Below are positions 44,985-52,208 of a DNA stretch of 64,000 nt, one piece after another. The position numbers and the translations under genes are program-made. Under the pieces are notes generated by a model that ran no database searches, was not told the origin of the DNA, and worked only from the letters and a program-made list of their open reading frames with translations. Source of the stretch: CAYRDC01 sp964422925 (GTDB lineage: Bacteria; Bacteroidota; Bacteroidia; Chitinophagales; S012-47); assembly GCA_964422925.1 (NCBI GenBank), contig CAYRDC010000002.1, forward strand, positions 62,001 through 126,000, written 5' to 3'. The first letter of the stretch is position 1. The number at the start of each line of letters is the position of its first letter.

Positions 44985-46310
44985 ATGGTCATTCTTATCA
45001 AAGCCCTCCAGTTTTTCCTGAGTCTTTCCATTTTAATTATCCTTCACGAGTTCGGACATTTCCTGGCTGCCAGGCTTTTCAAAACCCGTGTGGAGAAGTT
45101 TTATCTTTTCTTCAACCCGTGGCTGACTTTGTTTAAAAAGAAAATCGGTGACACCGAATACGGCATAGGCTGGCTGCCCCTGGGCGGATATGTCAAGATT
45201 GCCGGGATGATTGACGAATCGATGGACCGCGAAGCACTGAAAAAACCTCCGCAGCCGTGGGAATTGCGCAGCAAGCCGGCCTGGCAGCGCCTGATCATCA
45301 TGCTGGCAGGGATTATCGTCAACGCTATCCTGGCCATCCTGATTTTTGCCATGGTTCTCTTTGTCTGGGGCAAACCCTACCTGCCCCCGGAAAACCTGAC
45401 CTACGGGGTGTATGCCGATTCCATAGGGACGAAAATCGGCATACAGGATGGCGATAAAATCATTGCCATAGACGGCCGGCCGTTCAAGGATTTCAACAAG
45501 CTGAATTACGAAATCATTATCCATGAAGCCACCTCGCTGGATGTGGAAAGAAACGGGGAGATCATCACCCTGCCCATCCCGGAAGGCACGATCAATGCCA
45601 TCATCACTTCGCGTAACCGCAGCATTGCCTATCCGCGGTTCCCGGTGAAAGTCAAGGAAGTGATTCCGGGCAGCCCGGCTGAGGAGGCGGGCCTGCAGCC
45701 GGAAGACCAGATCATTGCCGTAAACGGGGAGGATACCTGGTTTTTTCACCGGTTTCGCAAAGCGTTGCAGGACAATAAGGACCGGGAGATCGACCTCTCG
45801 GTGGTCCGCGTGCCGGACACCCTGCATTTGCATCCGGTGGTTCGGGAAGACGGCACGATCGGGTTTCAGGGGTATTCCCTGGCGTATTACCTGAAACAGG
45901 ATACGCTGCATTACGGGTTTTTTGCTTCCTTCCCGGCCGGCCTTCATGAAGCGTGGGTCAACCTGAAAGACTATGTAAAGCAAATCGGTCTCATCTTTAC
46001 CTCCAAGGAAATCAAGGCCAGCGAATCGGTCGGAGGGTTTATCAGCATCGGGAGCATATTCGGTGATACCTGGGACTGGCACCGTTTCTGGAATATGACG
46101 GCCTGGCTGTCCATTGTGCTGGCCTTCATGAACCTGTTGCCCATTCCCGCCCTGGACGGGGGCCATGTGCTGTTCATCCTGGTGGAAATGGTGAGCGGGC
46201 GCAAACCGAGCGACAAATTCCTGGAATATGCCCAGGTGGTAGGCATGATCCTGCTGATTGCCCTGCTGATCTTTGCCAATGCCAACGATGTAATCAGGCT
46301 ATTCAGGTAA
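44985..46310 (+). CDS. rseP: site-2 protease RseP
   Basis: A 441-residue intramembrane zinc protease of the M50 family. The first helix carries HEFGH (residues 21-25), two PDZ domains occupy about residues 130-300 ('GIQDGDKIIAIDGRPFKDF' and 'EAGLQPEDQIIAVNGED'), and the last helices hold 'NLLPIPALDGGH' with the third zinc ligand. It cleaves membrane-bound anti-sigma factors or signal-peptide remnants. It follows dxr, as in many bacteria, but has its own promoter element. It is the last core gene before the accessory island. Confidence 0.95.
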   Translation: MVILIKALQFFLSLSILIILHEFGHFLAARLFKTRVEKFYLFFNPWLTLFKKKIGDTEYGIGWLPLGGYVKIAGMIDESMDREALKKPPQPWELRSKPAWQRLIIMLAGIIVNAILAILIFAMVLFVWGKPYLPPENLTYGVYADSIGTKIGIQDGDKIIAIDGRPFKDFNKLNYEIIIHEATSLDVERNGEIITLPIPEGTINAIITSRNRSIAYPRFPVKVKEVIPGSPAEEAGLQPEDQIIAVNGEDTWFFHRFRKALQDNKDREIDLSVVRVPDTLHLHPVVREDGTIGFQGYSLAYYLKQDTLHYGFFASFPAGLHEAWVNLKDYVKQIGLIFTSKEIKASESVGGFISIGSIFGDTWDWHRFWNMTAWLSIVLAFMNLLPIPALDGGHVLFILVEMVSGRKPSDKFLEYAQVVGMILLIALLIFANANDVIRLFR

Positions 46311-46328
46311 TACGGAGAAAAGGCAGGT

Positions 46329-47057
46329 TCAAACAGCCGGGGTCAGGGCTTTTATTTCCGGCATTTCGTTATACAACCTTCCGTCCAGTTTTCGCCCTGC
46401 TTTTTTCTTCTTGAATCCGCCCCACTGTTTGAAGAAAAATTTAACGCCCGTCTCTTTACACTGGTCTCGGATTTCAAGCACCCATTCCTTTTTCATGGGC
46501 CTGGCCTTCGGTCCGGATTCACCGCCAACAATGACCCAATCAATGTCATGCAGATTTAAACCGGGTAATGGGCCGAGCAGCGGTTCCAGCGAAAGGAATT
46601 TTATAAATGCCCCGGTGCTTCGCAGGTAATCAATCCGCTGAATAACTTTTTGATTCTCCACGGAAACACCCATCCAGATATTTGGGGTCCATTCCAGCAG
46701 GGGGCTGTATTCCGCCAGGATATCAGCCCGTTTGGTCAGCAACTGGAAAGTATGCATGGGGTTATCGCGCATGACCCTGAACACTTCCCGGATGTAGTCA
46801 AGCGGAACGTCTTTGTGAAACAAATCGCTCATGGAATTCACGAACACCAGTTTGGGCTTCTTCCAAGTATAGGGAATGTTAAGCGTATCCGGATGCAGGG
46901 TTAGTTTAAACCCGTTCCGGTATTTGGGCTGCCCCATTGCCTTCAGGCGTCTGGACATAATTTCCGCGTAGCAGAATTTACATCCATCCGAGATTTTCGT
47001 GCACCCTGTGGTGGGGTTCCAGGTCATTTCCGTCCATTCAATGCGGGATTGGGCCAT
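46329..47057 (-). CDS. DUF5131 three-Cys-motif protein (Gp37/Gp68 family)
   Basis: A 242-residue protein whose N-terminal 'WNPTTGCTKISDGCKFCYA' holds a C-x6-C-x2-C cluster (Cys19, 26, 29), a radical-SAM-like iron-sulfur motif. Later blocks 'FVNSMSDLFHKDVPL', 'LQLLTKR'-type and 'DWVIVGGESGPKARPM' mark the phage Gp37/Gp68 (DUF5131) family. This is the three-Cys-motif protein that genomes repeatedly pair with TcmP, and tcmP lies 2 bases upstream on the same strand. The reaction is unknown. Base composition is close to that of the core, unlike tcmP. Confidence 0.88.
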   Translation of the reverse strand: MAQSRIEWTEMTWNPTTGCTKISDGCKFCYAEIMSRRLKAMGQPKYRNGFKLTLHPDTLNIPYTWKKPKLVFVNSMSDLFHKDVPLDYIREVFRVMRDNPMHTFQLLTKRADILAEYSPLLEWTPNIWMGVSVENQKVIQRIDYLRSTGAFIKFLSLEPLLGPLPGLNLHDIDWVIVGGESGPKARPMKKEWVLEIRDQCKETGVKFFFKQWGGFKKKKAGRKLDGRLYNEMPEIKALTPAV

Positions 47058-47059
47058 GA

Positions 47060-47905
47060 CTAAAAGTTTAGTGATGTTTGGGGATTGGCGTACTTCTGGA
47101 CTTCTCTCCAGAATTTATTTCCTAAATTATGTTTTGAAAAAAAAGCAAGATAATAAAGAGGGAGATTTCTTTTATCAGACCTGATCTGTTGAAAGGTGTC
47201 TGTTACTTTATAACCCAATTTTTCCATATTCATTTTATAATGTCTAGCTAAGAATCGAACAAAGCTCTCATTACTTTCAATTTTTTCATTTCTCCACTCA
47301 GAATTATCAATGAACAGGTCGATTTTATCGTTTTCGCTTTCAAGGTATGTTTTATAATTGCGGTTTGCGTCCATATGCAATGCTAGAAGAATAAGAAAGT
47401 CCATTTTAAGGACTCCCAACTTTTTAATGGTATTAAAATGAAGGTTCAATGAGTATGGATCAACAAAACAAAATGATAACACACCACTTTCTCTCGAATA
47501 GGAAGGTATTACGTTCTTAACCTCGTCAACAATTTTATTAATGTCTCCATTAAAAAATACAACGTCTTTATCGGGAAAAATACGATTGACACGAACCTGT
47601 AGGGCTTCAATTAAACCTTTTTTCTTCTCGCAGAAGATATATTTTGTGAATGGTACAGGGAGCTATAAAGATATTAATGGTGAACCATAAATGATTTGGT
47701 TTGTATTTCTAATTCTGGAATAGCCACTCCCTGCAAACAAATCTAAATAGATGAGATTAGGCCATTGAGCATGCATGCTTCTTGTAAATATTTGGCAATA
47801 ATGTCCGAAAAGCTTGTATTTCTGTAGAGCCCAACTACCTACTTCAGGAGCAGGTAAACCATCGTCTTGAGCTTCGATTATTGGATTCCAATTATCTTTA
47901 GACAT
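47060..47905 (-). pseudogene. tcmP: three-Cys-motif partner protein TcmP, interrupted by an amber codon
   Basis: The minus strand encodes a TcmP-like protein in one frame of 281 sense codons, broken only by a TAG at 47663-47665 (codon 81). Before it: 'LPAPEVGSWALQKYKLFGHY' and 'IYLDLFAGSGYSRI'. After it, without any frame change: 'PFTKYIFCEKKKGLIEAL', 'VVFFNGDINKIV', 'GVLSFCFVDPYSLNL' and the C-terminus. The alignment of both halves across the stop is seamless, so this is a nonsense mutation, a sequencing error, or a read-through site. TcmP is associated with the DUF5131 protein downstream; its role is unknown. AT-rich, unlike the flanking genes. Confidence 0.82.
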
Positions 47906-47906
47906 T

Positions 47907-48278
47907 TCAATTATATTGAATCACCCCTTTAACGATCCCTTCAATTTTTACTGCTTCCGGTTTTGCCAGAATCGGGGAATATTTTGCCTGGTTTTCAGAA
48001 GCTAATATAACCTGTTTCTGCTGTATGAAAAATTTCTTGATAAGCACCATTGAATTGTACACGCACACTACCATGTCTCCGTTTTCCGCGACCCGGCTTT
48101 TTTTGGCTATCACCAGGTCTCCCGTTTTGATTTTTGGTTCCATGGAATCCCCCCTGGCTTCGACCAGGAAAGCATCTTTTGCCGGAAACCGGATAAGCCG
48201 GGAAGCGATGGGGATACGGTCTATCGGTTTGCCGTCCAGTATGGAACCCTCCGGGCCGCATCGGGCCATGCCGTACAA
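47907..48278 (-). CDS. LexA/UmuD-like S24 peptidase, lacking a DNA-binding domain
   Basis: An S24 domain of about 120 residues. 'MARCGPEGS' holds a Cys-Gly autocleavage site, 'VEARGDSMEPKIKTGD' the catalytic serine and 'VYNSMVLIKKFFI' the catalytic lysine. XRE/LexA-type relatives have an N-terminal helix-turn-helix, absent here. The frame stays open upstream to 48435 and looks linker-like ('FYAIKEDILPEPEKPIVYLN'), but has no ATG or GTG. The start shown is a TTG; ATG at 48269 is another choice. It may be a truncated repressor or a UmuD-like protein. One base separates it from tcmP. Confidence 0.65.
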   Translation of the reverse strand: MYGMARCGPEGSILDGKPIDRIPIASRLIRFPAKDAFLVEARGDSMEPKIKTGDLVIAKKSRVAENGDMVVCVYNSMVLIKKFFIQQKQVILASENQAKYSPILAKPEAVKIEGIVKGVIQYN

Positions 48279-48363
48279 ATTCAGATAAACAATCGGCTTT
48301 TCCGGTTCGGGAAGAATATCTTCTTTTATCGCGTAAAATGATTGAGTAAATTCATTAGAAAGA

Positions 48364-48382
48364 ACAAGTATATAATACTTGT
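48364..48382. promoter_or_regulatory. 19-bp palindrome, operator candidate
   Basis: ACAAGTAT-ata-ATACTTGT, perfect 8+8 arms, in the 330-base gap between the S24 gene and the ubiquitin-like operon. Palindromes like this are usual targets of XRE/S24 repressors. The rest of the gap (48279-48608) is AT-rich, with no gene besides the operon promoter. Confidence 0.45.
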
Positions 48383-48512
48383 AATAACATAAATGAGAAT
48401 GCTTTATTATTTCTAGTAGTGCTATATTTACTTACATTAAACTTACGTTTAGAATTAAAATTGTAAGAGTCTGTAAAAAGAAAACGCGCATAATAATATA
48501 GCAGATGGGTAT

Positions 48513-48542
48513 TTTGAAATAATACTTTCTTTTTTATATTTG
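48513..48542 (+). promoter_or_regulatory. promoter of the ubiquitin-like operon
   Basis: TTTG at 48513-48516, an 18-base spacer, then TATATTTG at 48535-48542: the Bacteroidota -33/-7 arrangement. The leader to the ATG at 48609 would be about 60 bases. An inverted repeat GTATT-n7-AATAC (48509-48525) overlaps the -33 element and may be an operator. Confidence 0.6.
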
Positions 48543-48608
48543 CTATGTAAATACCTAATTTTAACGAGAAAAAGAAATGAATTGTATTACCTTTTAAAAA
48601 AGAGAATT

Positions 48609-48857
48609 ATGGAAAAATCAAAGAAAGAAGAGAATTATGAAATCACAATTGATCAAAAGCACTACAAAGTTAAGGATCGGTTTATTACAGGAAGTCAAAT
48701 TAAATCATTGGCTGGCGTGCCTTCAACTTATGGTGTTTGGTTAAAAGTTAAGGGACCTCACAACGATAAGGAGATAATGGACGATGAAAAGGTTGACTTA
48801 AAAGAACATGGTGCGGAGCATTTCTTTACTGGTTCAAAAACAACAACGGCAGGATGA
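48609..48857 (+). CDS. ubiquitin-like protein (multiubiquitin-type domain)
   Basis: An 82-residue protein with one beta-grasp domain matching the pattern of the bacterial 'multiubiquitin' family: 'YEITIDQKHYKVKDRFITG', 'QIKSLAGVPSTYGVWL', 'VDLKEHGAEHFFTG'. It ends ...TTTAG, so the C-terminal residue is glycine, as needed for adenylation by the E1 two genes downstream; no extra residues need removal. It is the presumed modifier of a conjugation pathway. Start at ATG 48609, because the frame upstream lies in the promoter. The ATGA overlap with the E2 gene (4 bases) couples translation. Very AT-rich. Confidence 0.82.
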   Translation: MEKSKKEENYEITIDQKHYKVKDRFITGSQIKSLAGVPSTYGVWLKVKGPHNDKEIMDDEKVDLKEHGAEHFFTGSKTTTAG

Positions 48858-49237
48858 CATTCTTACCGGAGGCTGATAGGGACTATTTAAGATCGAAGGA
48901 GTATCAATTTGAGGAAATAGTTGATAGTAATAGAAATGGACTGGTAATTAGAGATTATTGTTTGCCAAAAGAAAAGTTCAATATTGAAATAGCAGACTTA
49001 TTAATATTAATACCGCCTTGCTATCCTGATGTAAAACCTGATATGTGGTATTTTTACCCCGCCATTTTTTTAACTCCCTCAAACCGGGTAATACCACAAA
49101 CAGAGGGCACTATACATTTTGGAGGTAGAGAATGGCAAAGATGGTCTCGTCATTTTCCAGCTAGTGAATGGAGAGCTGGAATAGATGGAATACATACTTA
49201 CTTAAAGAAAATAGATTCATCATTATTAAATGCTTAA
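48854..49237 (+). CDS. prokaryotic E2-like conjugating protein
   Basis: A 127-residue E2-fold protein of the Prok-E2 type. The E2 core 'IEIADLLILIPPCYPDVKPD' and 'MWYFYPAIFLTP' corresponds to the strand and 'YPxxPP' region of UBC proteins, followed by 'GREWQRWSRHFPASEWRAG' where eukaryotic E2s carry HPN and the active cysteine. Its only cysteines (36 and 56) lie before that region; the conserved candidates are Ser98 and His100 in WSRH. This fits reports that Bub-type pathways use oxyester intermediates. It would accept the ubiquitin-like protein from the E1. Starts in a 4-base overlap, ends in TAATG shared with the E1 gene. Confidence 0.82.
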   Translation: MTFLPEADRDYLRSKEYQFEEIVDSNRNGLVIRDYCLPKEKFNIEIADLLILIPPCYPDVKPDMWYFYPAIFLTPSNRVIPQTEGTIHFGGREWQRWSRHFPASEWRAGIDGIHTYLKKIDSSLLNA

Positions 49238-50622
49238 TGAGATATACATTAACATTGCAGGAGTCACATTACGAAGCACTTCGTAATCATTTAATTCGAA
49301 AAGATCAACGAGAAAGGGTTGCTTTTATAATTTGTGGACGTTCCAAAATTGGAAGTCTTGAAGAACGATTTCTTACCCGGGAAGTTATTCTTTTTGGTGA
49401 TGACAAGCTATTGATTTCTCGTCCTAATCAGGTAAAATGGGACAACTACCATTTTATAAAGATATTAAAAGATATTGAAACTAAAGGTTTTGCTGTTGTA
49501 ATTATTCACAATCATCCATCTGGTTTTGAAGATTTTTCAAAAGCAGATGATGAGGGGGAATATCATCTTTTTAAATTAACTTTTAACCGTAATGGTGGAA
49601 CCAGACCACATGCAAGTTTGATCATGATGCCTGATGGACTCATATTTGGTAGAGCTTGGAAAAGTGATTTGTCCAATGAACCGCTTTCATTGATAAGAAT
49701 AATCGGAAAAACATTTCAGCTATATTATCCAAACAGGTTAAAAAATTATCAGTCTCCTGAGGCTTTCCATCGACAGCAATTGGCATTTGGAAAAGCTTTA
49801 ATTCAAGACCTATCTCAAATAACTTGTACAGTCGTTGGGGCAGGAGCAACGGGTTCTGCTACTGCTTTGCTATTAACCCGTTTGGGAATTGGAACTATTA
49901 ATATCATAGATAAGGACATTGTTGAGAAGACTAATTTAAATCGATTGCATGGTGCAACAGTCAAGGATATAGGCAAAAGCAAAGTGGATGTCTTAAGGAA
50001 GAGTATTGAAGAAATAGGATTGGGGACGCGTGTAAATGTATCAAGTGATTGGGTTGATGCTAAATCCAGCATTGAACTTCTGAAGAGTAGTGATATAATT
50101 TTTGGTTGCACAGATGATCATGCTGGTAGAATATTACTCAATCGTTTTGCCTATTTCTATCTTACACCGGTAATTGATATGGGGTTATTTATTAAACTTA
50201 AAGATGATTCTTCTGGAATGCAGAGTCTGCAGGGAAGGATATCTTATTTATATCCTGGAAGTGATTGCCTTTTGACAAATGGGAACATTAATATGGATAT
50301 TGCGATTGCTGAAAACCTGAAGAGAAAAAATCCGGAGCAGTATAATGACCTAAAAAATGAAAAATATGTGATAGGAGAGGGAAATCAATCTCCATCTGTA
50401 GTAACATTTACTACACAAATTGCATGCATGGCAGTTAATGAATTTCTTAACCGAATACAGAAATTTAATCCAAATGGATTTCAATCTCATAAATTATATT
50501 TTTTTAACTTAGATGAAAAAATTGTTCCTCATAATGACAAAAAGAATTGCTGTCAAATCTGTGGCGTTGATTCAAATTGGGGTAGAGGAGACATGGAGCC
50601 TTTCTTAGATATGGCAATGTAA
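49237..50622 (+). CDS. fused JAB deconjugase-E1 activating enzyme
   Basis: A 461-residue two-domain protein. Residues 1-150 are a JAB/JAMM zinc protease: Glu26 and 'HNHPSGFEDFSKAD' with His91, His93, Ser101 and Asp104, all needed residues present. Residues 175-460 are a ThiF/E1 domain: 'CTVVGAGATGSATALLL', 'IIDKDIVEKTNLNRLHG', 'IGKSKV' and 'FGCTDDHAGR'. No cysteine lies in the crossover loop 314-343, where E1s hold the catalytic one; 'CCQIC' near the end may bind zinc with Cys344. Start at ATG 49237, overlapping the E2 stop by one base; the frame upstream of it lies inside the E2 gene. Confidence 0.85.
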   Translation: MRYTLTLQESHYEALRNHLIRKDQRERVAFIICGRSKIGSLEERFLTREVILFGDDKLLISRPNQVKWDNYHFIKILKDIETKGFAVVIIHNHPSGFEDFSKADDEGEYHLFKLTFNRNGGTRPHASLIMMPDGLIFGRAWKSDLSNEPLSLIRIIGKTFQLYYPNRLKNYQSPEAFHRQQLAFGKALIQDLSQITCTVVGAGATGSATALLLTRLGIGTINIIDKDIVEKTNLNRLHGATVKDIGKSKVDVLRKSIEEIGLGTRVNVSSDWVDAKSSIELLKSSDIIFGCTDDHAGRILLNRFAYFYLTPVIDMGLFIKLKDDSSGMQSLQGRISYLYPGSDCLLTNGNINMDIAIAENLKRKNPEQYNDLKNEKYVIGEGNQSPSVVTFTTQIACMAVNEFLNRIQKFNPNGFQSHKLYFFNLDEKIVPHNDKKNCCQICGVDSNWGRGDMEPFLDMAM

Positions 50623-50633
50623 CTAATATAAAA

Positions 50634-51050
50634 ATGAATTTATACCATAAAGCGGTTGGATATCTTTACTGGAAGTTTGGACTATTCAAATATCGAGCTA
50701 AAATGATTTTGGAGAACCCAAAACCTGAAGAAATTAAAAAAAATATAGTTTATATCGTGGGTGGTAAGAATTATGTTAAATGGGCATACCTTAAATGCCC
50801 AGATTGTTGTGGTGAAACCATTTTATTGTCACTTGTATCTAACAAAGGTCCTTCATGGAAAATAAAACAAGATAAAAAGGGACGAGTAACGAGATATCCT
50901 TCTATTTTTAAACAAGATGGATGTAGAAGCCATTTTTTTATTATTGATGGAAATTTAGTTTGGTTGAATAATGAAAATGAAGAAGAGCACAAAGAATATT
51001 TCAATGTTATTGGGAAGCAGGCAGATACATTTTGTTCAATAAAGCTGTGA
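50634..51050 (+). CDS. DUF6527 protein, possible Bub-pathway serine protease
   Basis: A 138-residue protein with 'LKCPDCCGETILLSL' (Cys55, Cys58), 'RYPSIFKQDGCRSHFFI' (Ser90, Cys97, Ser99, His100) and 'DGNLVWLN', the pattern I know as DUF6527, a family found with bacterial ubiquitin-like operons. The Cys residues suggest a zinc-bound treble clef. Work on Bub operons reported a serine protease with a Ser-His dyad; that this is the same family is my inference, with Ser99/Ser90 and His100 as candidates. It starts 11 bases after the E1 gene. Its 3' end overlaps the convergent hsdS by 44 bases. Confidence 0.72.
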   Translation: MNLYHKAVGYLYWKFGLFKYRAKMILENPKPEEIKKNIVYIVGGKNYVKWAYLKCPDCCGETILLSLVSNKGPSWKIKQDKKGRVTRYPSIFKQDGCRSHFFIIDGNLVWLNNENEEEHKEYFNVIGKQADTFCSIKL

Positions 51051-52143
51051 AGAATGAATCTAGTTCTACGATAGTTTGAGATTGGAAGGATATGATTTCA
51101 GCCAAACTATCAAGCATATAAACAATTTCTTGTTGTTTCTCAATGTTGGGAAGTGGCATTTTAATTTGATAGAATTTATCCATTTTTAATCTTCGCCTGT
51201 TAGTACTTCCCTCGCTCGCAGCTTTGCAGGCATTATCAAAAAGCATGGTGCGGGAAAAATAATCGAAATACTTCGCTAATACACGGTCAGTGAAACTAAA
51301 AACTGGAAAGTCGTTGGTAACTATAGCACCGTCAAGCTCGGGCGGTATTAAACCCATTGCTCCATTCCTGGCATCAATTTTTGAGATGATAAAATAACCT
51401 TTCCTTACGATGAATTGGGCTGATCTGATTTTAGAACCTTGAATTATTTTTCTAAGTTGGACCCCTTTGTGATCCATTTTTACAGTAACCTGTTTGTATG
51501 CCTTTTCAGGAAGTATTTCAGCTGGATTCCTTTCGTGTACAAGTATTTCTCCGATTTCTATATTAGGGTATATGTTGTAATAATCGGTAAATATGCTGTT
51601 ATGTAAATTTGTATATATCCTTCCCTGCTCCCTCCTCAGCTTTTCAATTTCCTCCATTCGCTGCCGCACGGCATCCAGCTTAGCTACAATGCGCTTTTGC
51701 TCTTCCAGTGGGGGGAGGGGGATTTCTACTGATAGGAATTTATCGGGTTTTATTTCGGTCTTTATTCCACTAGGGAAACTTTGTTTTAAATAAAAGGAAA
51801 ATTCTCTACTTCTTAAGAAGTACCATAAATATTTTAAATCGACCTTTTTGTCATCGGGATAGTAAGACGAATAATGAATGGTGGCAGCTAATTCGCAACC
51901 AGTGTCATTGATTGCTATTGCTCCTTTCTCGACATTTATTCCCGAAATAACCAAGTCATTCGGTTGAATAGAAATTAGCTTTGTATTGGAGGTGCCATCA
52001 TTGCGTATTAAAATAGTACCATCATTAAATCCAATCTTGGCAACAATTGGAATATCGCCTATAGCAACTTTGATAGCATCAGGTAGTTCGTTCCTATTAT
52101 ACAGAACCTCTCCCAATGGTGATTTTGGCCATCTATGCTTCAT
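51007..52143 (-). CDS. hsdS: type I restriction enzyme specificity subunit
   Basis: A 378-residue HsdS with two target-recognition halves. The first ends in the conserved coiled-coil spacer 'IPLPPLEEQKRIVAKLDAV'; the second ends 'MPLPNIEKQQEIVYMLDSL'. The coiled coils set the gap between the two half-sites of the target. The recognition sequence cannot be read from the protein. Last gene of the five-gene RM operon; 65 bases after the DUF1016 gene. More AT-rich than hsdM and hsdR, as is usual for exchangeable specificity genes. Confidence 0.93.
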   Translation of the reverse strand: MKHRWPKSPLGEVLYNRNELPDAIKVAIGDIPIVAKIGFNDGTILIRNDGTSNTKLISIQPNDLVISGINVEKGAIAINDTGCELAATIHYSSYYPDDKKVDLKYLWYFLRSREFSFYLKQSFPSGIKTEIKPDKFLSVEIPLPPLEEQKRIVAKLDAVRQRMEEIEKLRREQGRIYTNLHNSIFTDYYNIYPNIEIGEILVHERNPAEILPEKAYKQVTVKMDHKGVQLRKIIQGSKIRSAQFIVRKGYFIISKIDARNGAMGLIPPELDGAIVTNDFPVFSFTDRVLAKYFDYFSRTMLFDNACKAASEGSTNRRRLKMDKFYQIKMPLPNIEKQQEIVYMLDSLAEIISFQSQTIVELDSFFTALLNKMYLPASQ

Positions 52144-52208
52144 TTCCCACTGACTTGTTTTGATTCTCAGTCTAAAGCCTTATATATTTTCCCACCTTCC
52201 GGGGTATA

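Noticed and set aside
45033..46166. Minus-strand open frame of 377 codons
   Set aside because: Antisense shadow of rseP, which has all its catalytic motifs.
48854..49237. Assignment of the operon to the Bil (ISG15-like) system
   Set aside because: Bil has separate deconjugase and E1 genes and an E2 with a catalytic cysteine; here JAB and E1 are fused and the cysteine is absent, which fits the Bub type better.
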